The notes: generated by a model from the sequence alone, not told the origin. 64,000 bases of DNA from Streptomyces pluripotens (GCF_000802245.2 NZ_CP021080.1:5828001-5892000), one strand, 5' to 3'. Positions 47,195 through 56,398 are shown, counted from the stretch's first letter. Translations and numbers: made by a program.

Positions 47195-48423
47195 AGACCA
47201 GCACAGCACTGCCCGGGGGAATCAGCGCACCCCTCACCGCCGCACTGCAGGCGGCTCACAGCGACCGCGTGATCTACGACCTCACCGGCATCGAGGCGCA
47301 GTACGACCGGCTCGTCCGCGAACTGCCCGGACTCCAGGTCCGTTTCGCCCTCAAGGCCTGCCCCGTGGACGAGGTCATGCGCTGCCTCGCGGACCGGGGC
47401 GCAGGCTTCGACGCGGCGAGCCCCGCCGAGGTGGCCCAGGCTCTGCGGACCGGCGCCCCGCCGGAACGCATCCACTACGGCAACACCGTCAAGTCTGACC
47501 GGGACATCGCCGACGCCCACCGGCTCGGCATCCGCACGTTCGCCACCGACAGCGTCGAGGACGTCACCGCGATCGCCGAACACGCCTGTGGCGCACGGGT
47601 GTTCTGCCGCATCGCCACCAGCGGGGAGGGCGCCTTGTGGGGACTGGACCGCAAGTTCGGCTGCGCACCCGACGACGCCGTCCGCGTGCTGGCCACCGCC
47701 CGTGCGGCCGGACTCACCCCGGCGGGCCTATCGGTCCACGTCGGTTCCCAACAGATGACCGGCGAGGCCTGGCAGCAAGCCCTCGAAACCCTCGCCGCGA
47801 CCCTGACCGCGTTGGCCGGGCAGGGGATCGTGCTCGACCATGTCAACCTCGGCGGCGGTCTGCCTGCGCTCGGCTACCGGGACCGCCACGGCAACCGCCT
47901 CGATCCGCCGCTGGACAAGATCCTCACCGTGCTGCGCGAAGGCATGGAGCGCCTACGCGAGCTCGCCTGCGCCCCGCTCGCCTTCGTCATGGAACCGGGC
48001 CGCCACCTGGTCGCCGACCACGGTGTCGTCCGCGCCCATGTCTCGCGGCTGACCCGCCGCCGGCTGCCGGACGGGGCGGACAGCGACTGGCTCTACCTGA
48101 GCTGCGGCAAGTTCAACGGGCTGTACGAAATGGACCAGGTGACCCACCCGCTGGTCTTCCCCGGCCAGCCCGACGACCGGGGCCACGTCCTTGCGATCGT
48201 CGCGGGCCCCACCTGCGACAGCGACGATGCCTACGGTGGCGGACGGCACCCGGTCCGCGTCCCCGGGGCGGTCACCTCGGGCGACCCGGTGTGGATCCTC
48301 TCCGCCGGTGCGTACGCCACCAGTTACATGACCCAGGGCTTCAACGGCGTCCGCCCGCTGCCGTGCGTCTGCGTACGCGGTGCCGGCGGGGCCGCGAGCC
48401 GGGGAGAACGGTACGGAAGATGA
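47191..48423 (+). CDS. Fold-III PLP-dependent decarboxylase (ornithine/diaminopimelate-decarboxylase-like)
   Basis: The 410-residue enzyme has the PLP Lys55 in RFALKACP, HVGSQ at 183-187, the glycine loop GGGLP at 221, EPGR at 268-271, and the active-site Cys342-Asp343 in GPTCDSDD with the later GAYATSY. These are the marks of ornithine/lysine decarboxylases more than of diaminopimelate decarboxylase, since C-x-S-D-D is kept. It should make a primary amine from a basic or modified amino acid. It overlaps both neighbours by 4 bp. It is not next to any lysine or polyamine gene. Confidence 0.88.
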   Translation: MKTSTALPGGISAPLTAALQAAHSDRVIYDLTGIEAQYDRLVRELPGLQVRFALKACPVDEVMRCLADRGAGFDAASPAEVAQALRTGAPPERIHYGNTVKSDRDIADAHRLGIRTFATDSVEDVTAIAEHACGARVFCRIATSGEGALWGLDRKFGCAPDDAVRVLATARAAGLTPAGLSVHVGSQQMTGEAWQQALETLAATLTALAGQGIVLDHVNLGGGLPALGYRDRHGNRLDPPLDKILTVLREGMERLRELACAPLAFVMEPGRHLVADHGVVRAHVSRLTRRRLPDGADSDWLYLSCGKFNGLYEMDQVTHPLVFPGQPDDRGHVLAIVAGPTCDSDDAYGGGRHPVRVPGAVTSGDPVWILSAGAYATSYMTQGFNGVRPLPCVCVRGAGGAASRGERYGR

Positions 48424-48950
48424 AACACCTCATACGCACACGGGGGATAGCCGACGCCGACTGGCCGCAGGTGGCCGCACTGGAGGCGGAGGCGTACACG
48501 GACCCCTCCCTGACCGAGGGTGAGGAGCTGCTGCGTTCCCGGGCCCGGGCCTCGGCCGGCACCTGCTTCGCGCTCGACGTCGACGGCCAGCTCGCGGGCT
48601 ACGTCCTCGCCTTGCCCTACCCGAGATTCCGCTGCCCCGACCTGACCCGCCCGGAAGGGGTCGTCCACCACTCGGTCAACCTCCATCTGCACGATCTCGT
48701 CGTCACCGCGCCACTGCGGCGCAGGGGCCTCGGCACCCGGCTGGTGCGTCGGCTGACCGACGAGGCCCGTGCCCGCGGCTTCGAGACCATGTCGCTGATC
48801 GCGGTTGCGGGCAGGGAGACGTTCTGGCGGGCCAACGGCTACCGGCCCCACCCTGGGACGCGGTTGCCGCCGGGTTACGGCGGCGACGCGGTCTACATGG
48901 TGGCGCAGATGGCCGCCTCCCGGCCCCACGAGGGACGGGACGCGGTCTGA
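48420..48950 (+). CDS. GNAT family N-acetyltransferase
   Basis: The 176-residue protein has the acetyl-CoA-binding pattern LHDLVVTAPLRRRGLGTRLV (motif A, RRGLGT) and FWRANGYRPH near the end. It probably acetylates the amine made by the neighbouring decarboxylase, for product tailoring or self-protection. The ATG at 48420 overlaps the decarboxylase stop, and its own stop overlaps the MFS start by 1 nt. Confidence 0.88.
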   Translation: MKHLIRTRGIADADWPQVAALEAEAYTDPSLTEGEELLRSRARASAGTCFALDVDGQLAGYVLALPYPRFRCPDLTRPEGVVHHSVNLHLHDLVVTAPLRRRGLGTRLVRRLTDEARARGFETMSLIAVAGRETFWRANGYRPHPGTRLPPGYGGDAVYMVAQMAASRPHEGRDAV

Positions 48951-50122
48951 TGCCCATGCCCGCACCCTCCTTCCAGCGCGCCAAGTGGTCGATCGCGGCG
49001 TTGTTCTGCTTCCTGGGCTTCCAGTACGGCACCTGGGTCTCCCGGCTCCCGGCGCTCAAGACCCGGCTGGACCTGGGCGCCGGGGAGGTCGGCCTGCTGC
49101 TCATGGCCTGCGGGGCCGGCGCCGCCGCCTCATTCCCGCTCGTCGCCGTCCTGATGCGCCGCCTGGGTTCCCGGCGCCTCTCCCTGGCCTCAGCCCTGTG
49201 CCTCACCGCCGTGCTGGCGGCCCTGTCCGTGGTACCGGACTACCCCCTCGCGGTCATGACCGTCTGCGCCGACGGAGTCGCGGTCGGCTGCCTCAACGTC
49301 GCCATGAACGCCCAGGGCGCCGCGCTGGAGAAGGAGTACGGTCGCACGGCCATGTCCCAGCTGCACGCCACGTTCAGCGCGGGGCTGCTCACCGCCGCGC
49401 TGTTGGCCTCGGCGGTCACCACGGCGACCCCGTCCCTCCCGGCCCACTTCACGGTGGCCGGATCCCTGCTACTGCTCCTGCTCGGCTGTGCCCGCCCGGC
49501 TCTGCTCGACGACCCGGACACCGGGCCGGCGCACCCGGACACGTCGGAGCGACGCAGGCGCCTGAGTCCGCCGTCCGGCAGGACCCTGCTCATGGGCTGC
49601 GCCATGGTCTTCGGCACGATTACCGAGGGCGCCATGAACGACTGGTCGACGCTCTACCTGAAGGACGTCGTCAGGGCGTCGGCGACGGTGGCCCCGCTCG
49701 GCATCGCGGTCGTCTCGGTGATGATGCTGCTGGCCCGCGTCTGTGCGGACCGCTGGCGCACCCGATGGGGCGACGGACGCGTGGTCCGCACCGGCAGCAC
49801 CGTGGCCGGCGCCGGTCTGGCCCTCGCCCTGCTCGTCGGCGGAGTGGTTCCCACGCTCCTCGGCTTCGCCTGTGTCGGACTGGGCGCAGCCGCCGTCACG
49901 CCGTGCGTGTACGTTGCCGCCGCCGAACGCGGCTCGGACTCCCTGGCCCTGGTCGCCGCCATGGGCACTACCGGCCTGCTGGGCGGTCCGGCCCTGATCG
50001 GCTTCGTGGCGAGCGCGGCCAACCTCACCCTGGGCATGGCCGCGGTGGCGGCCTCGGCGCTGATCGTCGCCGTCACCGCCGTCTGGATCCCCTGGCGGGC
50101 CCGGGTGCCGGCCGTCGGATGA
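48950..50122 (+). CDS. MFS transporter, probable exporter of the operon product
   Basis: The 390-residue protein has about twelve hydrophobic helices and starts FQRAKWSIAALFCFLGFQYG with WVSRLPALKTRLDLG, typical of the sugar/drug MFS group related to FucP-like and YbjJ-type carriers. It ends the five-gene operon (TGATG coupling). Export of a finished product is inferred from context. Confidence 0.87.
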   Translation: MPMPAPSFQRAKWSIAALFCFLGFQYGTWVSRLPALKTRLDLGAGEVGLLLMACGAGAAASFPLVAVLMRRLGSRRLSLASALCLTAVLAALSVVPDYPLAVMTVCADGVAVGCLNVAMNAQGAALEKEYGRTAMSQLHATFSAGLLTAALLASAVTTATPSLPAHFTVAGSLLLLLLGCARPALLDDPDTGPAHPDTSERRRRLSPPSGRTLLMGCAMVFGTITEGAMNDWSTLYLKDVVRASATVAPLGIAVVSVMMLLARVCADRWRTRWGDGRVVRTGSTVAGAGLALALLVGGVVPTLLGFACVGLGAAAVTPCVYVAAAERGSDSLALVAAMGTTGLLGGPALIGFVASAANLTLGMAAVAASALIVAVTAVWIPWRARVPAVG

Positions 50123-50200
50123 CCACGGGGCCGGATCAGGGCGCCGGCGCGGCTCACCGGCCGCCAGCGGGCCCCGGGCTCTTGGGCCACCCGGACAGGC

Positions 50201-50662
50201 CTAGCGGAGCGGGAAGTCGCTCTCGTAGGTGTCCGCGGGGCGAGGGCCGTGGATGCGCCGTTCGGCTTCGGTGATGGCGGCGTCGTTGATGCTCGCCTCG
50301 CGGCGTCGCATGAGGCCGTGCTCATCGAACTCCCACAGTTCGTTTCCGTAGCTGCGCCACCACTGGCCCCCCGTGTCGTGCCACTCGTACTGGAAGCGGA
50401 CGGCGATCCGGTTGTCGTGGAACCCCCAGAGGTTCTTGCGCAGCGCGTAGTCCAGTTCGAGCTGCCACTTCCGCGTCAGGAAGGCGACGATCTCCTCACG
50501 ACCGCTGACGAACGTGTCCCGGTTCCGCCACGTCGAGTCCGGTGTGTAGCCCAGCGCCACCCGTTGGGGGTCGCGGGTGTTCCACGCGTCCTCGGCGGCT
50601 TGGACCTTCTGTAGGGCGGTCTCCAGAGTGAACGGCGGATAGGGCGGGCGATCTTCCAGCAC
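50201..50662 (-). CDS. NTF2-like (DUF1348) nuclear-transport-factor-2 family protein
   Basis: The 153-residue protein is a SnoaL/NTF2-like cone fold of the DUF1348 group ([55 protein letters not shown]). The biochemical role of this family is not established. The GTG at 50662 follows GGAGG. It is divergent from a TetR gene with two matching operators between them, so TetR control is very likely. Confidence 0.9.
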   Translation of the reverse strand: MLEDRPPYPPFTLETALQKVQAAEDAWNTRDPQRVALGYTPDSTWRNRDTFVSGREEIVAFLTRKWQLELDYALRKNLWGFHDNRIAVRFQYEWHDTGGQWWRSYGNELWEFDEHGLMRRREASINDAAITEAERRIHGPRPADTYESDFPLR

Positions 50663-50679
50663 GGTGGCCTCCTCGCGTT

Positions 50680-50731
50680 GAGAACGTGCGTTCTCTTTCG
50701 GTGGGAGCTAAGGTAGGGAACGATCGTTCTC
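50680..50731. promoter_or_regulatory. Two matching TetR operators in the DUF1348/tetR spacer
   Basis: GAGAACGTGCGTTCTC (50680-50695) is a perfect 7+7 palindrome. GGGAACGATCGTTCTC (50716-50731) fits the same 16-bp pattern with one arm mismatch. The copies are 36 bp apart and cover the promoters of both divergent genes. Confidence 0.8.
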
Positions 50732-50749
50732 AACGTCAAGGAGGCCCGG

Positions 50750-51316
50750 ATGCCGGCCCCGATCACCGAGGAGCAGAACCGCCTGGATCGCGAAGCGCTA
50801 CTCGACGCAGCGGAGAAGCTCTTCTACGAGCGGGGCATCCAAGCAGTCGGCATGGACGAGGTCCGCGCGGCCTCCGGCCTGCCGCTGAAGCGGATCTACC
50901 GCTTCTTCGCGGCGAAGGAAGATCTCGTCGTGGCGATACTCAAGCGCCGCGACCAGCGGTGGAGAGGGAACCTGGCCGCCCACGTGGACCAGGTACCGGA
51001 TCCTCATGAGCGCGTGCTCGCGATCTTCGACTGGCTTGCCGAGTGGTTCGCACAACCCGGTTTCCGCGGATGCGCCTGGATCAACGCTTACGGCGAACTC
51101 GGCTCGTCATCCGAGGCGGTGCTGGCCGAAGTCCGGTCACACAAACAGGCGTTCCACGACCAGATCGCCGTGTGGGTCCACGCTGCTGGGAGGCCGGTGG
51201 CAGAACCGGTCTTCCTGCTCGCCGAAGGAGCCATCGTGACCGCCGGCATCAGCGGCGATCCGTCGCCAGCCCGTCATGCCCGTGCAGCCGCCGCGCTGCT
51301 GCTCGGCACGCCGTGA
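50750..51316 (+). CDS. TetR-family transcriptional regulator
   Basis: The 188-residue protein has the TetR helix-turn-helix at about 15-60 (REALLDAAEKLFYERGIQAV, MDEVRAASGLPLKRIYRFFA with KEDLV) and a C-terminal helical ligand domain. It should repress itself and the divergent DUF1348 gene at the two GRGAACG-NN-CGTTCTC sites. The ATG at 50750 follows AAGGAGG. The ligand is unknown. Confidence 0.93.
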   Translation: MPAPITEEQNRLDREALLDAAEKLFYERGIQAVGMDEVRAASGLPLKRIYRFFAAKEDLVVAILKRRDQRWRGNLAAHVDQVPDPHERVLAIFDWLAEWFAQPGFRGCAWINAYGELGSSSEAVLAEVRSHKQAFHDQIAVWVHAAGRPVAEPVFLLAEGAIVTAGISGDPSPARHARAAAALLLGTP

Positions 51317-51475
51317 TGCCTGGCCGCAGCCTCAACAGCCGGTCGTCCCGCGACGAACAGAACCGTCCGCTGCCAACAGCCTGACGCCGGGGTCGTGCGT
51401 GGGGTGCTCGGCAGGTCGTGCCCCTGGGCGTTCGGTGCGCGGACCGGTCAGCCGATCAAGGCGTCCGAGATGACA

Positions 51476-53443
51476 TCACTTCAGAGGGCGGCAGAGGAGG
51501 GCGTCGGGGACGCCGCCCTCGCTCCACTTCCAGGTGTAGGCGACTCCGGCGACGTACTCGTCGTCGTCACACTGCCCCTTGCGGTAGCCGGGGGCCCAGT
51601 CGCTGGCCGTCGAGCCGCCGGTGGCAGGTCGGTTGTCGCCGTGGTCGAACCAGACGTCGCGGCCGGTGGTCGGCAGCGGTGTGGTCGAGGGCGCGCAGAG
51701 CAGGGCGGCCATGGCATTGCTGTGGACGCTGTAGCCGACGGCGAAGGCGTTGTCGGGGCACTGGAGCTTGCTGTAGCCGTTGGCCCAGTCGCCCTCGGTG
51801 ACGTACCGCTCGTCGGTGACGACGGTCCAGGCGCCGCCCGCCTTGGTCGGCTCGTTCACGTCGGTGCACAGGCCGCGGCTGTCGCCGCGACCGAGTGCGA
51901 CCAGGCGCTCGCTGTCCGGACAGCTGCCCTTGCGGTTACCGGAGGACCAGTCCGGCTGGGCCAGCATGGTTGCCGAGACGTCATAGTCGGCGTGGTCCAG
52001 GTCCACCATGTCCCAGTGGTCCACGCGCGGGACCCGGCCGGTCAGGCTGGGTGCGGTGACGAGCTTGTTCCAGTCGGCGGCGCGCCAGTCGCCGCCGTCC
52101 TCAAGGCCCTGTCGTACGCCGTCTGCCGTGTAGGAGAGCAGGGCCCAGTTGTCGAGCTGGTTGCCGTCTGCGCCGGTCCAGCCGATGAGCGGCCAGACCG
52201 CGAAGTCGGTGTCGTGGGCGGCGAGGATGTCGGTGAAGCGGTCGAACCAGGTGCGCTCCTTGGCGTCGGTGGAACCGCGGCCGGCCGCACCGAACTCGCT
52301 GACCCAGACCGGGGCGGTGAAGTGTTGTCCGGACTGGGTGACGAACAGCGCCTCGGAGTCGACCGCCTCGGCGAGTTGGCTGGGCGTGAGGTCCTCGTAG
52401 CGCGGATCACTGGTCGCGCCCAGCCCGCTGGAGGCGCCGGTGCTGGCGGGGCCGGTGTAGCCGTAGAAGTGGGCTGCGTACACCAGTTTGCCCGAGTGGA
52501 TCAGGGTGTTGGAGAGGTTGGCGACGGGCGTCAGCATCGGACGGCCGTGAGGGGTGATGTCCGTGGGGATGCCGTACCAGTTGATGCCCTCCATGATGAC
52601 TAGCACATCGGGGTCGCTCCCCAGGATCCGGTTGCCGGCCTCCTCGAAGGCGGCGTACTCGTCGTGGGCGTCGTACCAGCCCCAGTTGGGGTCGTCCCAG
52701 GTGTCGCGGCGGACCTCGTTGCGCAGGTCGGCGCCAACGACGCGCTTGTTCGCTTGATAGCGCTTCACCATGAACAGCCAGTCGGCCTCCCACTGCTGAG
52801 TCGTCTGGCCGCTGTTCCAGCGCTCGTTGCCGTCCAGGCCGCAGCACCAGCGGTAGCTGGTGGTGTGGTTGTTGAGGATGACGGCGAAGCCGTCGGCGGT
52901 GAGCGCGGCCACCACGGAGTCGTAGACCTGGAGCGGGGTGTCGCCGCGCAGCCGAGGGTTGGCTGCGACCGCTGTGTCGGGAACGGTGGAGGTGTCGTGG
53001 ATCAACGCGTCGGCGTAGGGCAGTCGGACCGCGTTCAGTCCGAGGTGGTGCAGGTCGGCGAGGATCTGTGCGATCGGGACCCGGTCGAGGCCCAGCGGGA
53101 TGTTGTACGACACCTCGCCGTGTTCGTTGTTCGCGGGGGCGACGGGATCGCCGCTACCGAGGTAATGCCCTTGCGCCCCGTCCCAGTTGCCCGCCTTGAG
53201 CTTGAAGCGGTTCCCGTTCGCGTCGACGATGTACCGGCCACGGGTGCTCAGTGGCCCGGTCCAGGAAGCTGCCAGCTGTTGGCCGGTCAGGACGGTGGGG
53301 GCGGCGGGCGCCGCGGAGTCGGCCAGCGCGGGACCCACTGCGGGACCGGCGGGAGCGGTCAGCAGGATCGCTGAGGCGACCGCGGCCAGCACCCCACGCA
53401 GGCGCGGGCGTATGTCGACTCGGAAGACGCTGCGGACTGACAC
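51476..53443 (-). CDS. Secreted GH5-family glycoside hydrolase with C-terminal Cys repeats
   Basis: The 655-residue protein has a long signal peptide (about 1-42, ending ALADS). The catalytic domain (about 55-480) is a TIM barrel with acid/base Glu243 (DLRNEVRR) and nucleophile Glu383 (VWVSEFGAAG), as in family-5 endoglucanases and relatives. The last 165 residues contain three related units with Cys pairs (SSGNRKGSCPD, ANGYSKLQCPD, APGYRKGQCDD), each ending in a second Cys (RGLC, ALLC, ALLC), probably a carbohydrate-binding module. The start is the GTG at 53443 behind GGAGAG. Confidence 0.9.
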   Translation of the reverse strand: MSVRSVFRVDIRPRLRGVLAAVASAILLTAPAGPAVGPALADSAAPAAPTVLTGQQLAASWTGPLSTRGRYIVDANGNRFKLKAGNWDGAQGHYLGSGDPVAPANNEHGEVSYNIPLGLDRVPIAQILADLHHLGLNAVRLPYADALIHDTSTVPDTAVAANPRLRGDTPLQVYDSVVAALTADGFAVILNNHTTSYRWCCGLDGNERWNSGQTTQQWEADWLFMVKRYQANKRVVGADLRNEVRRDTWDDPNWGWYDAHDEYAAFEEAGNRILGSDPDVLVIMEGINWYGIPTDITPHGRPMLTPVANLSNTLIHSGKLVYAAHFYGYTGPASTGASSGLGATSDPRYEDLTPSQLAEAVDSEALFVTQSGQHFTAPVWVSEFGAAGRGSTDAKERTWFDRFTDILAAHDTDFAVWPLIGWTGADGNQLDNWALLSYTADGVRQGLEDGGDWRAADWNKLVTAPSLTGRVPRVDHWDMVDLDHADYDVSATMLAQPDWSSGNRKGSCPDSERLVALGRGDSRGLCTDVNEPTKAGGAWTVVTDERYVTEGDWANGYSKLQCPDNAFAVGYSVHSNAMAALLCAPSTTPLPTTGRDVWFDHGDNRPATGGSTASDWAPGYRKGQCDDDEYVAGVAYTWKWSEGGVPDALLCRPLK

Positions 53444-53791
53444 CGGTCACTCTCCAGGCCCTGGATGACATGTACATGAAAGGTGGTGCTGTCCAGCCGA
53501 CAGTGACGCAAGCAGCCCGACTTGTCCAGAGCACGAGCCGGTCCACACGTTCCTGCCGCTGGTGCGGAAGCCGGGCCGATGCGCGAGCAGGGAGGCCGGT
53601 GCCGAGGGGAGGAGCCGTTGACGGGCGAGGCTTCGCGGTTTCGGTTGGCCCGCGGGTGCGTTGTGAGCGCGGAAGCACCACCCCCGGCTGTCGCGAGCTC
53701 GTCGTCCACGCAGTGGCTGATCGCGCCCGAGGCTCCGGTGGCCTGGCCGGGGGAGGAGTGACCTCCGCTGCCCGCGGCTGCCCGGCCGGCC
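53444..53791. other. Spacer between the GH5 gene and the O-methyltransferase gene
   Basis: This 348-bp stretch upstream of the hydrolase must contain its promoter; CATGTACATG near 53468-53477 is a 10-bp palindrome that could be an operator. No frame looks coding. Confidence 0.4.
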
Positions 53792-54433
53792 TCAGACGCG
53801 ACGGATGAGCGTGACCCCGTCCCGTACGGTGAGCATCACGGACTCGCACCGCGGGTCGGCGGCGACGGCGTCGTTGAAATTCCGCAGAGCCCGGACGTCG
53901 GGATCGGTGCTGTTCGCATCGATGATCTCCCCGCGCCACAGCGTGTTGTCGCAGGCGATCAGTCCCCGGGCGGACAGCCTGGGCAGCGTCGCGGAGTAGT
54001 AGTGGTGGTAATTCGGCTTGTCCGCGTCGATGAAGACCAGGTCCAGCGGCTCCTCGATCTCGGCGATCGTCTTGAGCGCGGGACCGACACGCACGCTGAC
54101 GGCGTCGGCGTAGCCGGCTTCCGCGATGTGCTTCCGGGCAACCTCGGCCCGCTCCGGGTCGATCTCACAGCTGATCACTCGAGCGCCTTCGGGCAGGGCG
54201 ACGGCCATCGACAGCGCCGAATAGCCGGTGAACGTGCCGATGTCGAGGACCAGCTTCGGCTGGAGCGTGTGGATGATCAGCCGCAGTAGCCCGCTCACGA
54301 GCGGGCCGCTGATCAAGTGGCCCATGCCCAGATCGTTTCCGGCGAGGCCGGCCAGCTGGGCGGGGTCCGGGGCCGAATGGGCCTCTGCGTACGCGTCGAT
54401 GCCGGGCAGGGTGATGGGCGGCAGGGTGAACAT
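53792..54433 (-). CDS. CCoAOMT-type O-methyltransferase
   Basis: The 213-residue SAM enzyme has motif I VLDIGTFTGYSALSMA, the acidic SCEIDPER, and LVFIDADKPNYHHYY with DNTLWRG, all typical of Mg-dependent catechol-type O-methyltransferases. A substrate with two adjacent hydroxyls is likely. It lies 40 bp after the FAD monooxygenase gene and ends the minus-strand operon. Confidence 0.92.
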   Translation of the reverse strand: MFTLPPITLPGIDAYAEAHSAPDPAQLAGLAGNDLGMGHLISGPLVSGLLRLIIHTLQPKLVLDIGTFTGYSALSMAVALPEGARVISCEIDPERAEVARKHIAEAGYADAVSVRVGPALKTIAEIEEPLDLVFIDADKPNYHHYYSATLPRLSARGLIACDNTLWRGEIIDANSTDPDVRALRNFNDAVAADPRCESVMLTVRDGVTLIRRV

Positions 54434-54473
54434 GTCTTCCTCCTGGATGGGTGGTGGGCGCCGGTCCCGTGGA

Positions 54474-55676
54474 TCAGGCCGGGTCGTACGCGCTCTGCCA
54501 GCCGTGCGTGTTCGCGTGCAGCCAGGACTCGAAGTCCGCCGGAGTCAGGGCGGACCAGTCCGGGGAATCCTCGACGCGCATCCTTCCGAGGTGCTTGCCG
54601 AGCTCGGTGAGGGCGTTGCCGGCGCCACGCCGCGTGGTGTCGAAGACGGCCAGTGCCTGCGCCCACGTCTCGTGCTCCTGGCAGGCGCGTTCGAGGGCCC
54701 AGGCGTCCTGCAGGGCCTTCACCGCTCCGGCGCCGGTGTGCGGGCGGGCGATCGCCCCGGCGTCACCGGCCAGCAGCAGGGAGCCCTTGGCGTAGCGGGA
54801 GACCGTGGTGTCGTACATCGGGTTGACGGACAGTTCGTGCCGCTCGGTGCGCCGCACCGCGTCGGCCCACAGGGGCGGCAGTTCACGGGAGATGAGCCCG
54901 TCGAGGTGGGCGGCGGCGGTCTCGGTGACCTGCCCCCGGGGGATCGGGGCGGCGGCCCCGGCCGGGTAGAGGTCGTACGGCACGCTGCTGTACAGCGCCC
55001 AGTTCTGCCGGAGGCCGCCGGGTCCGGCATCGGGAATGCGGTAGAACACGGCGTGACCACCACGGAAGCCGACCGCGACGAAGTCGTCGAGCAGCGGGGA
55101 CTGCGGGCCGTCCATCCCCCGGTCGGCGGGGTAGTCGCCGCGCCACAGACCGTACCCGGCGTACCGCACGGTGGCCTCCGGTGCGACGATCGGCCGCACC
55201 GTGGAGCGGTAGCCGTCGGCGCCGACGACGGCGGCGTACGTCCCGGCGGGACGGCCGTCGATCCAGAGCCCGACGCCGTCGTCCCGCTGTTGGACGTCGG
55301 TGACCGTCGCGCCCTCGTGATACAAGCGGTCGGGTACCTGGCTGCGCAGTCCACGCCACACCAGTGCCCAGCTCGCCATGATCGACGGGTACGGCTGACG
55401 ACCGACCACCCGGCCCTCGGCCGACCGCCCCGCGCGGGTGAGCCAGATCAGCTCGGGACGCCGCAGCACCCGCATGTCGGGACCGAGGTACCCCGCGTCG
55501 AGCAGTTCACCGTAGAGCGAGGCCGGGAGCGTGATCCCGGCGCCGCGGTCGCGTAAGCCGCCCCTGCTGCGTTCGAACACGGCGACCTCGCAGCCTGCCC
55601 GCGCCAGGGCTACGGCCGTGGCGCAGCCGGCGATGCTGCCGCCCACGACGGCGACCCGGCTTCCTCGTATGCGCAT
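54474..55676 (-). CDS. FAD-dependent aromatic monooxygenase (2,6-dihydroxypyridine-hydroxylase-like)
   Basis: The 400-residue flavoprotein has a dinucleotide fold (VAVVGGSIAGCATAVALARA), the DG motif VVGADGYRSTVR, and the GD motif LLLAGDAGAIARPHTGAG. RGAGITLPASLYGEL resembles hydroxylases of N-heteroaromatics; the assignment is tentative. The ATG at 55676 follows GAGGAGG. It probably hydroxylates the substrate that the next enzyme methylates. Confidence 0.85.
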   Translation of the reverse strand: MRIRGSRVAVVGGSIAGCATAVALARAGCEVAVFERSRGGLRDRGAGITLPASLYGELLDAGYLGPDMRVLRRPELIWLTRAGRSAEGRVVGRQPYPSIMASWALVWRGLRSQVPDRLYHEGATVTDVQQRDDGVGLWIDGRPAGTYAAVVGADGYRSTVRPIVAPEATVRYAGYGLWRGDYPADRGMDGPQSPLLDDFVAVGFRGGHAVFYRIPDAGPGGLRQNWALYSSVPYDLYPAGAAAPIPRGQVTETAAAHLDGLISRELPPLWADAVRRTERHELSVNPMYDTTVSRYAKGSLLLAGDAGAIARPHTGAGAVKALQDAWALERACQEHETWAQALAVFDTTRRGAGNALTELGKHLGRMRVEDSPDWSALTPADFESWLHANTHGWQSAYDPA

Positions 55677-55713
55677 GGTTGCCTCCTCCTCAGTGGGACA
55701 CACCGGCTCGGCC

Positions 55714-56391
55714 TCACGGGCCGGTCTCGGTGTGCACGGGGTGTCCGGTGCGGTGCCAGCGGGTGAAGCCACCCACCAGGTGACGTGCGTGCCGGTCGTG
55801 CGCCCGGAGCAGTCGGACGCATTCGGCCGAGGTCACACAGAAGGGACCGTGGCAGTAGGCGATGATCTCAGCGTCGCCTGGGAGTTCGTCGAGTCTGCTC
55901 AGCAGGTGCTCGGACGGGAGGGAGAGGGCACCGGGGACGTGCCCCATGGCGTAGTCGTCGCTCGGACGGACGTCGATGACCAGCGCTCCGCCGCCGACCC
56001 GGGCAGTCAGCTCGTCGACGGTCACCGGCTCCAACGCGCTTAGGTCGCCCAGCTGGTCGTTGATGACGCTGCGCAGGTCAGCCAGGCGCCGCTCGGCGAA
56101 CTGCTGGAACACGCCGAGGAACTGGGCCACTTCGTCATCGGCCAGGCGGTACAGCACGCGGGTGCCGTCCTTCCGGCTGCTGACCAGGTGGGCCGAACGG
56201 AGCTGCTGCAACTGGGCCGAGGTGTTCTTGAACGGGATGCCGGACTCGTGGGAGAGCTGCTCGACGGTGCGTTCGCGCCCGTCGAGCAGGTCGAGCAGGC
56301 GGAGCCGGAGAGGGTTGGCCAGCACCTTGCCGACCCGCGCCAGTTCCGTGTAGATCGGGGCGCTCAGCTTCGGCGCGTTCAGTTCTGACAT
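55714..56391 (-). CDS. ArsR-type regulator fused to a rhodanese domain
   Basis: The 225-residue protein has an ArsR winged helix (about 10-90, NPLRLRLLDLLDGRERTVEQ, NTSAQLQQLRSAHLVSSRKD) and a rhodanese domain (about 120-220) with the active-site loop YCHGPFCV and the sulfur-accepting Cys. This fusion is known and may sense persulfide or electrophile state. It lies 7 bp after the MFS gene stop, in one operon with it and with the FAD and methyltransferase genes. Confidence 0.92.
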   Translation of the reverse strand: MSELNAPKLSAPIYTELARVGKVLANPLRLRLLDLLDGRERTVEQLSHESGIPFKNTSAQLQQLRSAHLVSSRKDGTRVLYRLADDEVAQFLGVFQQFAERRLADLRSVINDQLGDLSALEPVTVDELTARVGGGALVIDVRPSDDYAMGHVPGALSLPSEHLLSRLDELPGDAEIIAYCHGPFCVTSAECVRLLRAHDRHARHLVGGFTRWHRTGHPVHTETGP

Positions 56392-56398
56392 GACAGAC

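Noticed and set aside
47191..48423. Assignment as lysA diaminopimelate decarboxylase
   Set aside because: The CDSDD loop fits ornithine/lysine decarboxylases better and the context is not lysine biosynthesis.
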